From positions 1 through 16,904 of the forward strand of contig CAYMLL010000161.1 of NCBI GenBank assembly GCA_964390645.1: a stretch of 16,904 nucleotides of DNA. Reading direction: 5' to 3'. The notes beneath the pieces were generated by a model. The model did not search any database. It worked only from the letters and a program-made list of their open reading frames with translations, and was not told where the DNA came from. This stretch comes from CAYMLL01 sp964390645 (GTDB lineage: Bacteria > Planctomycetota > UBA8108). A program made the position numbers and the translations under genes. Shown one piece after another: positions 1 through 8,900 of the stretch (within the stretch, counting starts at the first letter, position 1; every line of letters starts with the position of its first letter).

Positions 1-179
1 GGCGCCGCGGGCAGCAGGGCGACGAGCGGCTCGAGCTCGCCGAAGGTCGGAAAGTCCGCTCCGTCCTCCGCGAACACGGAGCCGAGCCCGAGCTCCGTCG
101 CGACTGACACACCGACGCTCGCGGCAAGCATGCCGCGGCCGACGTCTGCAAGAAACTCCCGTCTGCCGTGCCGGGTCAT
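1..179 (-). CDS. Tat-exported protein of unknown function, N-terminal fragment
   Basis: Only the first 59 codons are present; the gene continues past the left edge. The N-terminus reads MTRHGRREFLADVGRGMLAA, a twin-arginine signal (R-R-E-F-L at residues 6-10). A hydrophobic stretch follows, with a likely cleavage near FAED at about residue 39. The ATG is well supported: on the minus strand a perfect AGGAGG (plus positions 186-191) lies 6 bases upstream. The mature part seen so far (FGELEPLVALL) resembles, from memory, the start of a large planctomycete secreted protein of unknown function, but too little is visible to name a family. The 170 bases between it and the upstream sulfatase stop, with a hairpin there, suggest it may have its own promoter. 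I am confident it is a real exported protein and make no functional claim. Confidence 0.8.
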   Translation of the reverse strand, partial: MTRHGRREFLADVGRGMLAASVGVSVATELGLGSVFAEDGADFPTFGELEPLVALLPAA

Positions 180-316
180 GGGCGTCCTCCTGGGGGTGTT
201 ATGGCGGCATCGTCACGGAAACGGCAACCCGAGTCACGAGTTCTTTCCGTGGGGGCCGCAGGTCGGGGGCGTCCGTGCAGGGCTCGACGCCGGGACCGGG
301 ACGTGTCGGCACCGGG

Positions 317-349
317 TCCGGAGGTCCGGCGACAATTGTCGCCTCCGGA
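317..349 (-). terminator. Palindromic hairpin directly after the sulfatase stop (terminator-like)
   Basis: Positions 328-343 form a perfect 16-base palindrome, GGCGACAATTGTCGCC. It is flanked by complementary arms TCCGGAGG (317-324) and CCTCCGGA (342-349). Together these make a stem of about 14 pairs with a small bulge. It begins one base after the sulfatase stop codon. There is no T-run on the minus strand, so it does not match a classic intrinsic terminator. It could instead be an mRNA 3'-end stabiliser or a protein-binding palindrome. Confidence 0.45.
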
Positions 350-1696
350 TCACCGGCCGATCTCGCGTCGCCACTGCCGGTGGAGCTTCTCGAGCCGCTC
401 GACGATGTCGGGATGCTCGGAGGCGAGGTTCTTCATCTCGGTGACGTCCCTCTCGAGATTCGAGAGGAAGCGTGTCTCGCCCTTCGGCACCGGCAGCTTC
501 TTGCTCGTGTCGTTCGGGTTGCCGAGCAGCTTCCAGGCGCCCTGACGCACTGCCCAGCTCCCGCCGATGGTCCAGTGCAGGACGTCGTGCGGCGATCTCG
601 TGGACTCGCCGCGCAGCAGCGGCGCCAGGCTGCGGCCGTCGATGTCCTTGCGGACCAGCTCCACCGCGCAGAGATCGACGATCGTCGGCAGCCAGTCGCA
701 GCCGTGCGCGACCTCGTCGATCACCTCGCCCTCGGGCAGCGTCCCCGGCCAGCTGATCACCGCGGGCACACGGATGCCGCCCTCGAAGAGGCTGAACTTG
801 GCGCCGCGGTAGGGACCGGCGCTGCCGCCGCCGAGATGCGCCCGCACCTCGGTGGAGTGTCCGTGGTCGGACTGCAGGATGATGATCGTGTCCTCGCGCA
901 GTCCCAGCCCGTCGACCTTCGCGACCAGCTTGCCGATGTGCTCGTCCATCGTCGACAGGAACGCGGCGTAGAGCCGGCGCGGATAGGGAAGCTTCTCGTA
1001 CCGCTTCAGCCACCTCGCGTGGCCCTGGTACGGGTAGTGCGGGACGTTGAGCGCGAAGTAGATGAAGAACGGCTTCTCCCGGCTCCTCTCGATGAACCGT
1101 CCAGCCTCCTCGACCATCAGCGCGGGGAAGTAGCGGCCGTCCTCCCACACCTCCTCGCCCTGGCGCCAGAGATCGTGGCGGTTCGGGCCCTGCCAGTAGA
1201 AGAAGTGCGACCAGTTGTCGATGCAGCCACCCATGTGGCCGAAGGAGTGGTCGAAGCCCTGCCCGTTCGGCATCGTCTCGGGCGTGTAGCCGAGATGCCA
1301 CTTGCCGATGTGGGCGGTCGCGTAGCCGGAGTGCCTCAGCGTCTCCGCGATCGTCACCTCGGTGGCCGGCATCCCGGCGCGGCCCTTGATCGAGCCGGCG
1401 TTTCCCGGCATTCCGGCTCGAAGCGGGTAGCGGCCGGTGAGAAGGCCCGCACGCGATGGCGAGCACACCGGTGCCGGCGCGTAGAGCTGCGTGAAGCGCA
1501 CACCGCGTCTCGCCAGCGAGTCCATGTGCGGAGTTTCCAGGTCCTTGGCGCCGTAGGCGTTCATGTCCACCGAGCCCTGATCATCGGTGTAGATGACGAT
1601 GACGTTGGGATGGCGGGCCTCCGCGACGCCGAGGGAGCACGGAGAGACGTGGAGAAACAGTGCAGCGAGAACGAGACGGTACGAGGTCCTGTACAT
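350..1696 (-). CDS. Secreted formylglycine-dependent sulfatase (arylsulfatase A-like)
   Basis: This 448-residue protein is a member of the S1 sulfatase family, which hydrolyses sulfate esters. Residues 1-27 look like a signal peptide (hydrophobic RLVLAALFLHV). The metal-binding acidic pair is TDD at D38-D39. The formylglycine motif C-S-P-S-R is at C78-R82, the cysteine-type site converted by a formylglycine-generating enzyme. GKWHLG provides K132 and H134, SDHGHS provides D277 and H278, and a second substrate-side lysine is K300 (AKFSLFEGG). The C-terminal region carries the usual WKLLGNP-type subdomain. The start is the ATG in GGAG-CCCACC-ATG. The length is normal for the family. It lies downstream of a DUF1501 gene on the same strand, a common planctomycete pairing, but the 100-N gap separates them, so operon spacing is unknown. 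The substrate (polysaccharide, steroid or aryl sulfate) cannot be read from sequence. Confidence 0.93.
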   Translation of the reverse strand: MYRTSYRLVLAALFLHVSPCSLGVAEARHPNVIVIYTDDQGSVDMNAYGAKDLETPHMDSLARRGVRFTQLYAPAPVCSPSRAGLLTGRYPLRAGMPGNAGSIKGRAGMPATEVTIAETLRHSGYATAHIGKWHLGYTPETMPNGQGFDHSFGHMGGCIDNWSHFFYWQGPNRHDLWRQGEEVWEDGRYFPALMVEEAGRFIERSREKPFFIYFALNVPHYPYQGHARWLKRYEKLPYPRRLYAAFLSTMDEHIGKLVAKVDGLGLREDTIIILQSDHGHSTEVRAHLGGGSAGPYRGAKFSLFEGGIRVPAVISWPGTLPEGEVIDEVAHGCDWLPTIVDLCAVELVRKDIDGRSLAPLLRGESTRSPHDVLHWTIGGSWAVRQGAWKLLGNPNDTSKKLPVPKGETRFLSNLERDVTEMKNLASEHPDIVERLEKLHRQWRREIGR

Positions 1697-1738
1697 GGTG
1701 GGCTCCGGCGGCCGGTCGAGTGGCGATCGATCTACGCG

Positions 1739-1838
1739 NNNNNNNNNNNNNNNNNNNNNNNNNNNNNNNNNNNNNNNNNNNNNNNNNNNNNNNNNNNNNN
1801 NNNNNNNNNNNNNNNNNNNNNNNNNNNNNNNNNNNNNN
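1739..1838. other. Assembly gap of 100 N
   Basis: Exactly 100 N, a conventional scaffold placeholder, so the true distance is unknown. It removes the last residues and stop of the upstream DUF1501 gene and most of the spacer before the sulfatase. Any open reading frame that runs through the N block, joining the two genes into one long minus-strand protein, is an artefact of translating N. Confidence 0.97.
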
Positions 1839-3220
1839 CGACCCTCGGGGATGACGGGAATCGGCCGATCCAGCGCGTCGTGGATCAGCGTGTGACTGTC
1901 GACGCCGAGGAGCCGGTACATCGTCGCGACGATGTCTCCCGGCGTCGTCGGCGCCTCGATCGGGGTCGCTCCGGTGCGGTCGCTCGCGCCGTGCACGTGG
2001 CCTGCCTTGACGCCCCCCCCGGCGAGGAGAACGGTGTAGCACGAGTTCCAGTGGTCACGGCCGGCGTTGCCGTTGATCTTCGGTGTGCGTCCGAAGTCGC
2101 CGAGCACGGCGACCAGGGTGCGATCGAGCCGTCCGCGCGCCATGAGGTCGCCGAGCAGGCTGCTGAGCGCGGCGTCGAGCTGCGGCAGCAGCGGGCTGCG
2201 CAGCTTCTCGAAGTTCTTCCCGTGCGTGTCCCACGTGGCGTTCGCGTCGGGCGCCCAGGACACGGTCACCAGACGCGTGCCCGCCTCGATCAGCCGCCGC
2301 GCCAGAAGCACGCTCTGCCCGTAGATGTTGCGGCCGTACGCGTCGCGCATCGCCGTCGGCTCCTCGTCGACGTTGAACGCGCGTCGCGCCGACGGCGAGG
2401 TGACAAGCTCGAAGGCGCGCTTCTGGAAGTCGTCGAGAGAGTCGAACTGGCGCTCGAGCCCGGTGTGCTGAAAGCGCTGATCGAGCCGCGTGAGCAGCTC
2501 GCCGCGCAGCGCCATGCGCCGGCGCGACACGCCGTGCGGCAGTGTCAGGTCGCGGACGCGAAAGCCCCTGGCGTTGGGGTCGTCGAGCACCCAGAAGGGG
2601 TCGTAGCTGGCGCCGATGAAGCCGGCGAGGAAGCCGGGCTGCAGCGGGCCGGTGCTGCCCTCCCGCGTCTTGTAAGGCAGAGCGACGTAGGGCAGCGAGC
2701 CGCTCGAAGGTCGGAGCTTCGCGAGGACCGCGCCCGGCGGCGGGTGGTCGGTCGGCTTCGCTCCGCCGCCCTGCTCGCCGCGGTCGTGCCCGGTGAGCGC
2801 GACGTAGACCGCCGCCGCGTGCGAGTTGTTGACGCTGTGGTGCATCGAGCGCACGAGCGTCGTGTGATGGACGAGTCGCGCGAGCTTCGGCAGATGCTCC
2901 GAGAGCTGGACTCCCGGCAGCGAGCTGGAAATCGAGCGGAACTCGCCGCGGATCTCCTTCGGCGCGTCGGGCTTCATGTCCCACATGTCGAGGTGGCTCG
3001 GCCCGCCGTTGAGATAGATCACGATGCAGGCGTCGGCCCGTGCCTCCGGGCCCGTGCTCCCCGCGGCGCTCTCGGCTGCCAGCAGCCGCGGCAGCGAGAG
3101 TCCGAGCGCTCCGAGGGCGCCCGTGCTCAGCACGTCACGACGGTGAAGAGCCGCCGTCGACCGCCCGTGGGGCGTCGCGGCGCTGACCGTGAGAGAGAGT
3201 GGCTCGTCGGTGCGCGACAC
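1839..3220 (-). CDS. DUF1501 protein with Tat-like signal, C-terminus lost in gap
   Basis: About 460 residues are visible. The start is GTG, preceded by AGGAAGAG about 8 bases upstream. Residues 25-47 (LHRRDVLSTGALGALGLSL) form a twin-arginine-like signal with R27-R28 and a hydrophobic core, so the protein is probably exported. Diagnostic DUF1501 blocks are present: IYLNGGPSHLDMWDMKPDAP, then the C-terminal half with WDTHGKNF, DFGRTPKINGNAGRDHW and HVHGASD. DUF1501 belongs to the alkaline-phosphatase/sulfatase-like fold group; its biochemical role is not established. The frame ends at RPIPVIPEG, close to the usual family end, so only about 10-15 residues should be hidden by the gap. It is upstream of, and co-directional with, the sulfatase, and divergent from the DUF3500 gene. 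Confidence 0.92.
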
Positions 3221-3253
3221 GTCTCGGCTCTTCCTGGTTCCGAGGATGCGACG

Positions 3254-3282
3254 ATGGTGGCCGAAACGTCGCGGCGTTTCAA
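3254..3282 (-). promoter_or_regulatory. Possible sigma70-type promoter for the DUF1501-sulfatase genes
   Basis: On the minus strand TTGAAA (plus 3277-3282) is followed 17 bases later by CACCAT (plus 3254-3259). The -35 matches 5 of 6 consensus bases and the -10 matches 3 of 6. It would start transcription about 25-30 bases before the GTG. The weak -10 keeps this tentative. Confidence 0.35.
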
Positions 3283-3285
3283 GTG

Positions 3286-3294
3286 TGGTACGAT
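3286..3294 (+). promoter_or_regulatory. Possible extended -10 promoter for the DUF3500 gene
   Basis: TGGTACGAT is an extended -10 (TG-n-TACGAT, 4 of 6 in the hexamer) about 60 bases before the ATG at 3354. No convincing -35 lies 16-18 bases upstream, as can be tolerated for extended -10 promoters. It lies in the divergent spacer and overlaps the presumed upstream DNA of the opposite gene. Confidence 0.35.
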
Positions 3295-3353
3295 ATCCGG
3301 CACAGTCCAGAGAACGCCACGAGAGCCGTCACGCCTTGCCAGGAGGTCCAACG

Positions 3354-4433
3354 ATGTCGAGTTCGCGCCGCGAAACCCGAGGCTCAACGGTTCCGGCGAC
3401 GCGCGGCGGCCGTCGCGAGTTCTTGCGACGCAGCGCCACGACCGCCCTGGCCTTGACAGGGGCGCCTCTCTGGGCCCACGCGATCGAAGAGACAGGGAAG
3501 TCGAGGAGCGGGGCGCCGGCGAAGCCCGAGTCGGTCGTCAAGCTCCTCTTCGAGTCGCTGGACGACAGGCAGAAGAAGAAGATCGCCTTTCCTTGGGACC
3601 ACGTCGACAAGAAGCGCGGCCTCCTGCGGACGCGGCTGGAGAACAACTGGAAGATCACCGAGCCGGATATCCGCAGCGCCTTCTACACGTCCGACCAGCA
3701 GGCGATGATCCGGTCGATCTTCGAGGGCATCACCAATCCGGACTGGCACGGGCGCTGGGACCGTCAGCTGAAGGACGACGTCGGCGGCTTCGGTCGACGT
3801 CAGAGCATCGCGCTCTTCGGCGAGCCGGGCTCCGGCAAGTTCGAGTTCGTTCTCGCCAGCCGTCACATGACGCTTCGTTGCGACGGTGACAGCTCCGAGC
3901 ATGTCGCGTTCGGAGGTCCGATCCTCTACGCCCACTCCGGCGAGCGGCACTACGAGAAGCCGGACCACCCCGGCAACATCTTCTGGTACCAGGCCCTCGA
4001 GGCGAACAAGCTCTACACGGCGCTCGACGGCAAGCAGCAGCAGAAGGCCCTCATCCTCGACGGCATGGTGAGCGAGGAGAAGGTCGGCTTCCGCGGATCG
4101 AAGGGGGAGTTTCAGGGCCTCGCCGTGGCCGAGATGTCGCCCGACCAGAAGGGCGAGCTGCAGCGGATTCTGAAGATTCTCCTGGAGCCGTTCCGCAAGG
4201 CGGATCGCGACGAGGCGCTCCAGTGCCTCGAGGTGCAGGGCGGGCTCGACAGCTGCCACCTGGCGTTCTACAAGGAGGGCGACCTCGGCCGCGACCGGGT
4301 CTGGGACAACTGGCGCATCGAGGGTCCGTCGTTCGTCTGGTACTTCCGCGGCAAGCCGCACGTGCACGTCTGGGTGAACGTGGCGAGCAACGCGAAGGTC
4401 GCGCTCAACGCGTGGCAGAACTCGATTCTGTAA
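3354..4433 (+). CDS. Tat-exported DUF3500 family protein
   Basis: The product has 359 residues. The start is fixed by AGGAGG (3341-3346), seven bases before the ATG. Residues 17-46 carry the twin-arginine signal GGRREFLRRS (R20-R21), a hydrophobic core TTALALTGAPL and a WAHA cleavage-type end, so a folded protein is probably exported. The mature part fits the DUF3500 family: a helical N-terminal region (LFESLDDRQKKKIAFPW), an ALFGEPG segment, and the closing signature GPSFVWYFRGKPHVHVWVNV near the C-terminus. The function of DUF3500 is not established; the conserved W-Y-F-R-G and H-V-H pattern suggests a binding or catalytic site, which is inference. It is transcribed alone and converges on the second DUF1501 gene with only 27 bases between the stops. 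Confidence 0.9.
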   Translation: MSSSRRETRGSTVPATRGGRREFLRRSATTALALTGAPLWAHAIEETGKSRSGAPAKPESVVKLLFESLDDRQKKKIAFPWDHVDKKRGLLRTRLENNWKITEPDIRSAFYTSDQQAMIRSIFEGITNPDWHGRWDRQLKDDVGGFGRRQSIALFGEPGSGKFEFVLASRHMTLRCDGDSSEHVAFGGPILYAHSGERHYEKPDHPGNIFWYQALEANKLYTALDGKQQQKALILDGMVSEEKVGFRGSKGEFQGLAVAEMSPDQKGELQRILKILLEPFRKADRDEALQCLEVQGGLDSCHLAFYKEGDLGRDRVWDNWRIEGPSFVWYFRGKPHVHVWVNVASNAKVALNAWQNSIL

Positions 4434-4460
4434 CCTCGCCCTCGCGCCACGATCCGCGGC

Positions 4461-5855
4461 TCACAGCACCGCGTCGATCGGCTTCCCCCTCGTCAGCGGA
4501 ACCGGGCGTCCGAGCAGGTCGTCGACCTCCGTCCCCGGACCGTGGCCGAGGCAGTGGAAGACGGTCGCGATGACGTCTCGCGGACGCACGATGCCGCTCG
4601 CGGGGAAGGCCGCGTGCTTGTCGGAAGCGCCGTGGACCGCCCCACCCTGGACGCCGCCGCCGACCATCGCGATCGAGAAGCAGTGGCCCCAGTGATCGCG
4701 GCCCGCGTTCTTGTTGAACTTCGGAGTGCGGCCGAACTCGCCGCTCCAGACCNNNNNNNNNNGGCGGCCGGTGGCGATGCATGTCAGGGCCGTCTGCATG
4801 AGGATCGACTTGCCCGAGCTCGAGTGCTGCTGGTGCGTGTCCCAGCCGCCCTGGTTCGGCAGACCCTTGATGCGGGTCCAGTTGATCTGCACCAGGGAGA
4901 CGCCCGCCTCGACCAGGCGCCGCGCCAGCAGACAGCTCTGGGCGTAGCGGCCGCGCCCCGAACCGGCGCGGGCCCTCTCGGGGGGGCGGGGGGGCGCGCC
5001 GGGCCCCCCGGCGGGGGGGGGGGCGGGGGTCGTCAGCATCTCGAGCGCCTTGCGCGCGTGGACACCGTAGGAGCGCACGCTCGCGTCGTCAGCGAAGGCA
5101 CCGACGCGACGGTTGATCGACTCCAGCAGCCCGCGACGTGTGACGGCGCGTGACCGCGAGACGTCCGCCGGCAGCACCAGCCCCGGGATGCGGAAGTCGG
5201 GCGAGGACGGATCGCAGTGTATCAACCACGGGTCGTGGCGCTTGCCGAGGATACCCGCGTCCTGGCCGGGCCACGGCTTGTTGCCGTCGTTCCAGATGTG
5301 CTCGGGGATCGTCACCGCCGCCGGGATCGGCTCGGGGCCCGAGTGGGCCGCACGCACCAGCGAGCCGATCACCGGCCAGTCATTCGGCGGGCCCGGTAGC
5401 GCGTTCTCGCGGTTGAGGGGTGCGTGAGGCACGCCCGTCAACATCTGGTAGCCGCTCGTGGAGTGCGCGTTGTCGCCGTCCGTCGTCACCGCGCGCAGCA
5501 CGGCGATCCTGTCCGTGAGCTGCGCGGTGCGCGGCATCAGCTCGCCGACGCGGTAGCCGGGCGTGCGTGACGGGATGGTCCCGAACTCCCCGCGGATCTC
5601 CCTGGGCGCGTCCGGCTTCGGGTCCCACGTCTCGTGCTGCGGGGGGCCGCCGTTGAGCACGAAGAGGATCACCGACCTGGCGCGACCGAAGGACGAGCTC
5701 GTCGGCTCCCCCTGCGGCGCCCCGACCGCGCGCGAGGCCAGCAGCGCCGGGAGCGTCAGGCCGCCGAGACCGACACCGCCGGCACGCAGGCACTCTCGCC
5801 TCGACAGCGGCTCTCCCGGATCGACGTCGGCGAGTGGATCGACCACGCGCAGCAT
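4461..5855 (-). CDS. Second DUF1501 protein with Tat-type signal
   Basis: From the ATG at 5855 the product is about 464 residues. I chose this start because a GAGG lies 9 bases upstream, a promoter-like pair sits 50-75 bases upstream, and MLRVVDP followed by SRRECLRAGGVGLGG (R19-R20) matches the usual DUF1501 beginning; a longer version from TTG at 5930 would overlap the -35. Family blocks seen: FVLNGGPPQHETWDPKPDAP, GGWDTHQQHS, GEFGRTPKFNKNAGRDHWGH and AVHGASDK. Two defects affect it. A 10-N gap (4753-4762) falls just before VWSGEFGRTP, with the frame kept. A G-rich tract (about 4975-5029) replaces the conserved segment before GRGRYAQSCLLARRLVEAG with low-complexity Pro/Gly/Ala. Its role is as unclear as that of the first DUF1501 protein, to which it is only distantly similar. 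Confidence 0.9.
   Translation of the reverse strand: MLRVVDPLADVDPGEPLSRRECLRAGGVGLGGLTLPALLASRAVGAPQGEPTSSSFGRARSVILFVLNGGPPQHETWDPKPDAPREIRGEFGTIPSRTPGYRVGELMPRTAQLTDRIAVLRAVTTDGDNAHSTSGYQMLTGVPHAPLNRENALPGPPNDWPVIGSLVRAAHSGPEPIPAAVTIPEHIWNDGNKPWPGQDAGILGKRHDPWLIHCDPSSPDFRIPGLVLPADVSRSRAVTRRGLLESINRRVGAFADDASVRSYGVHARKALEMLTTPAPPPAGGPGAPPRPPERARAGSGRGRYAQSCLLARRLVEAGVSLVQINWTRIKGLPNQGGWDTHQQHSSSGKSILMQTALTCIATGRXXXXVWSGEFGRTPKFNKNAGRDHWGHCFSIAMVGGGVQGGAVHGASDKHAAFPASGIVRPRDVIATVFHCLGHGPGTEVDDLLGRPVPLTRGKPIDAVL
4753..4762. other. Assembly gap of 10 N inside the second DUF1501 gene
   Basis: Ten N sit between codons for ATGR and VWSGEFGRTP. The frame is the same on both sides. By family comparison about five or six residues are expected here, against four allowed by the N count, so the true gap may be slightly longer by a multiple of three. 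Confidence 0.95.
4975..5029. other. G-homopolymer tract, probable sequencing error in coding DNA
   Basis: G runs of 7, 7 and 11 bases (4980-4986, 4988-4994, 5013-5023) sit inside a normally conserved part of the DUF1501 gene. The reading frame and approximate length are intact. The pattern PPERARAGSGRGRY still resembles an expected PERxRxRYGRGRY, which points to substitutions toward G on the plus strand and not to an insertion. Confidence 0.6.
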
Positions 5856-5901
5856 GCGGAGTATCCTCGTCGGGGTGACCGAGACTCTTCGCGCGGCCTT
5901 C

Positions 5902-5930
5902 AGCATCGATTCGGGGCCGCCCGAAGTCAA
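5902..5930 (-). promoter_or_regulatory. Possible sigma70-type promoter for the second DUF1501 gene
   Basis: On the minus strand TTGACT (plus 5925-5930) is followed after 17 bases by GATGCT (plus 5902-5907). The -35 matches 5 of 6 consensus bases and the -10 matches 3 of 6. Transcription would begin near 5895, giving a leader of about 40 bases to the ATG at 5855. Confidence 0.4.
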
Positions 5931-5967
5931 CCACGACGACGTTCGATCGAGACGAGGACCACGAAGC

Positions 5968-8900
5968 GTGCGACCACGGCCGCCACCTCATCCACGGCCG
6001 CTCCTGCGTTCACGGACGCCGGCGCGGGCTCTTGCCGTGCTGCTGCTGGCGGCGAGCCTCCGCGCCGCGGACGGAGATGTCACCTTCTTCGCCATCGGCG
6101 ACCCGCAGATCAACATCCCTCGCTGGGGCACCGCGGGCACCGAGGCGACGATCGACGCCATGAACCTCGCGCCTGCGGAGGAGTTCCCCTTCGGCGGCAA
6201 GGTCGGCGTGCCGCGGGGCGTGCTGATCGCGGGCGACCTCGTCGACGACCTCCGCAACTCCGAGAACTGGAAGCTCTACCGGACCTTCTTCGATCCGCTC
6301 GGCAAGGCCCGCCTGCGCTTCCCGGTCTACGAGGGCGTCGGCAACCACGACCTCGACTCGCGCGGCACCGACGGGAGCCTCAGTGTCATCGAGGCCGAGC
6401 TCGTGCGTCGCAACCGCGCCCGGCCCGCGGAGCTTCATCTCTGCGAGCGGGGCTTCCACTACTCGTGGGACTGGGGGCCGCTACACCTCGTCAACCTCAA
6501 CGTCTTTCCGGGCAACGTGCCGCGTCCTGTCTACGGCCGGGACAGCTCGTGGAATGATCCGAGGCGCAGCCTCGAGTTTCTCGAGCGTGACCTGCGCGAG
6601 CGCGTCGGGGCGAGCGGTCGTCCCGTGATCCTCATGTGGCACTACGGTCTCGAGGGCTGGGGACTCGAGATGTGGTGGAAGAGCGAGGACCTGCTCGAGC
6701 TCCGGCGGGTGCTGGCGCCGTACAACATCGCGCTGCTTCTTCACGGCCACGAGCACGCCTACCGCAAGTACCGCTGGGCCGGGCACGACGTGCTGATGGC
6801 GCCGGCGCCGCAGCGTGACCGGGATCCGAAGCGCCCCGACACGGCCAGCCGGCCGAAGGGATTCGTCGTCATCCGTCTTCGGGGAGACGAGCTGCAGGTG
6901 GCGCACCGGGACGCCGGGGAGTGGAAGGAGCGCTGGAGCAAGAAGCTCGACCTCGGCGCGCCGCCGTCGCCGCGTCCGCAGGCGCAGCGCGAGCTGCCGC
7001 GCATGCTGTCGATCGACTGGTCCACGGCGCCGCCTCTTCCTCGCGGCATGCAGGACAACGACGGCGGGATCATCGATCGCTTCCTGGTCATGGTCGGAGG
7101 CTTCTGTCACGGCGTCGACGACGACTGGAAGCCGGGCAAGTACGAGCGCGCCTTCCTGCGGGATGCGTACGCGCTCGATCTGCGCGACGAGGCGAGCGGC
7201 TGGCGGCGCATCCCCGACTTTCCCGCCGGCGGGCGACAGGAGATGTACGCCGCGACGGTCGACGACGAGATCCACTACTGGGGCGGCTTCAACTACACTG
7301 CTCCCTTCACGTACCGCGACGGGTACAAGCTCTCGCGCGTGGACGGCGAGTGGAGGTGGACGCGTCTTCCCGACCTGCCGAGGCCCGGCGGCGCCGGCAA
7401 CGCCGTCGCCATCGGCGCGAAGATCTACCTCCTCGGCGGCATGGACTACGACGCGAAGCGGTACCACGTGTGGACGGATCGTGCCGGCGGCACCGATCGC
7501 CTCGGCTCGCGTCTGTACGTCTTCGACACCCGGGATGCGGCGACGGGATGGAGCGAGCTCGAGCCGTGCCCGGGCACTCCACGCATGATGTCGGGGCTCG
7601 CGGCGGTCGACGGCAAGCTCTGGGTCGTCGGCGGCTACGGTGTCGATCGCGAGGGCGCCGCGCGCTGCGTCGTCGACAGCTGGCGCTACGACCCGGCCGC
7701 GCGGAGCTGGGAGCGACTGCGAGATCTGCCGGTCGCCGTCTCCGGCTTCGGGTCGGGCTCCATCGTCTACCGGGACCGCTATCTGCTGTTGCCGACGGGC
7801 TACCCGCACGCCACGGTGCTCGACCCCGACGGCGGCGTACGACCACGCTACGGACGGCCGTCGCGCATCGATCGCTCCGCCTGGAAGCAGCATCCGGGGC
7901 TCGAGGGGACGACCTACGAGAATCACGTCTGGGTCTACGACACGCGCACCGACCTCTACGGCACCGCCACGCCGCTGCCCTTCGACGATCACGGACCCGC
8001 GACGCACGTCGTCGGTGACACCGCCTGGCTCTTCCCCGGCGAGACCGGGGGCTTCTGGTGGCGGGGCGAGTACTTCGGTCACGCGCCGGAGCTCGTGCTG
8101 CGCGGCAAGATCGAGCTCCTCGACTGGGAGGGAGGCGCCGACGACGGTGACACGGAGGCGATCCTCCTCGTCGACGACCGCGACGTGCTCTACCGCAGCG
8201 GCACGCGGCGCGCGATCCGTCCCCTGCGCCGCCGCGCCGAGAAGCCGGTCATCGCGCCGGACAGGCCGTGGGAGAGCGGCACCATCGGGTACACGAGCGT
8301 GCATCGCGACGAGTCGAGCGGCCGCTGGCAGCTCTGGTACCAGGCGTGGACGCCGCGGCACGGGTGCCATCTCTGCTACGCGACGTCGGACTTCGGCCGG
8401 CGCTGGGAGAAGCCGTCGCTCGGACTCGTCGACTTCGAGGGCTCCAAGGACAACAACATCGTCCTCGAGATCGGCTACGGCGCGGGCGTTCTCCACGATC
8501 CCCGCGACCCCGATCCGGCGCGACGCTACAAGCTCGCGTACTGGGACGAGAAGGGCACCTGTGTCGCGTTCTCAGCCGACGGCGTCCACTGGAAGAAGCA
8601 CGCGGGCAACCCGGTGATCCGTGGCTCGTACGGCGAGTACGAGCCGCCACGCTTCGCGGACGATCCGGACACGGGGCGCAACGGCCCGCCGCTGTCGACG
8701 AGTGACGTCATCGATCCGACCTGGGATCCGCTGCGCGGCGTCTACGCGATCTACTCGAAGACGTGGCTCGACGGACCGGACGGCACGATGCACTGGAAGC
8801 GGGCCGTCGTGCGCACCGAGAGCCGGGACTTCGTCGAGTGGACGAAGCCGCGGCTCATCTTCTGGCCGGACGACATCGACGGTGGCGGAGGCGACGACGA

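Noticed and set aside
350..3220. A single 956-residue DUF1501-sulfatase fusion protein
   Set aside because: Continuity depends on translating 100 N. The sulfatase has its own ATG, ribosome site and signal peptide after the gap.
275..3889. Very long plus-strand open frame of about 1200 codons
   Set aside because: It is antisense to the sulfatase and DUF1501 genes, runs through the N block, and its translation is Arg/Ala/Val-rich without any domain; it is a GC-rich shadow frame.
4975..5029. G-quadruplex-forming regulatory element
   Set aside because: The runs lie inside a conserved coding segment and look like base-call errors; similar runs sit by the other gaps.
5856..5930. TTG start at 5930 for the second DUF1501 gene
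   Set aside because: It coincides with a good -35 element, and the added residues do not match the family; the ATG at 5855 has a ribosome site.
6481..8496. Long minus-strand frame opposite the fusion gene
   Set aside because: Shadow of the real plus-strand coding frame; no recognisable motif, no ribosome site, Arg/Val-rich composition.
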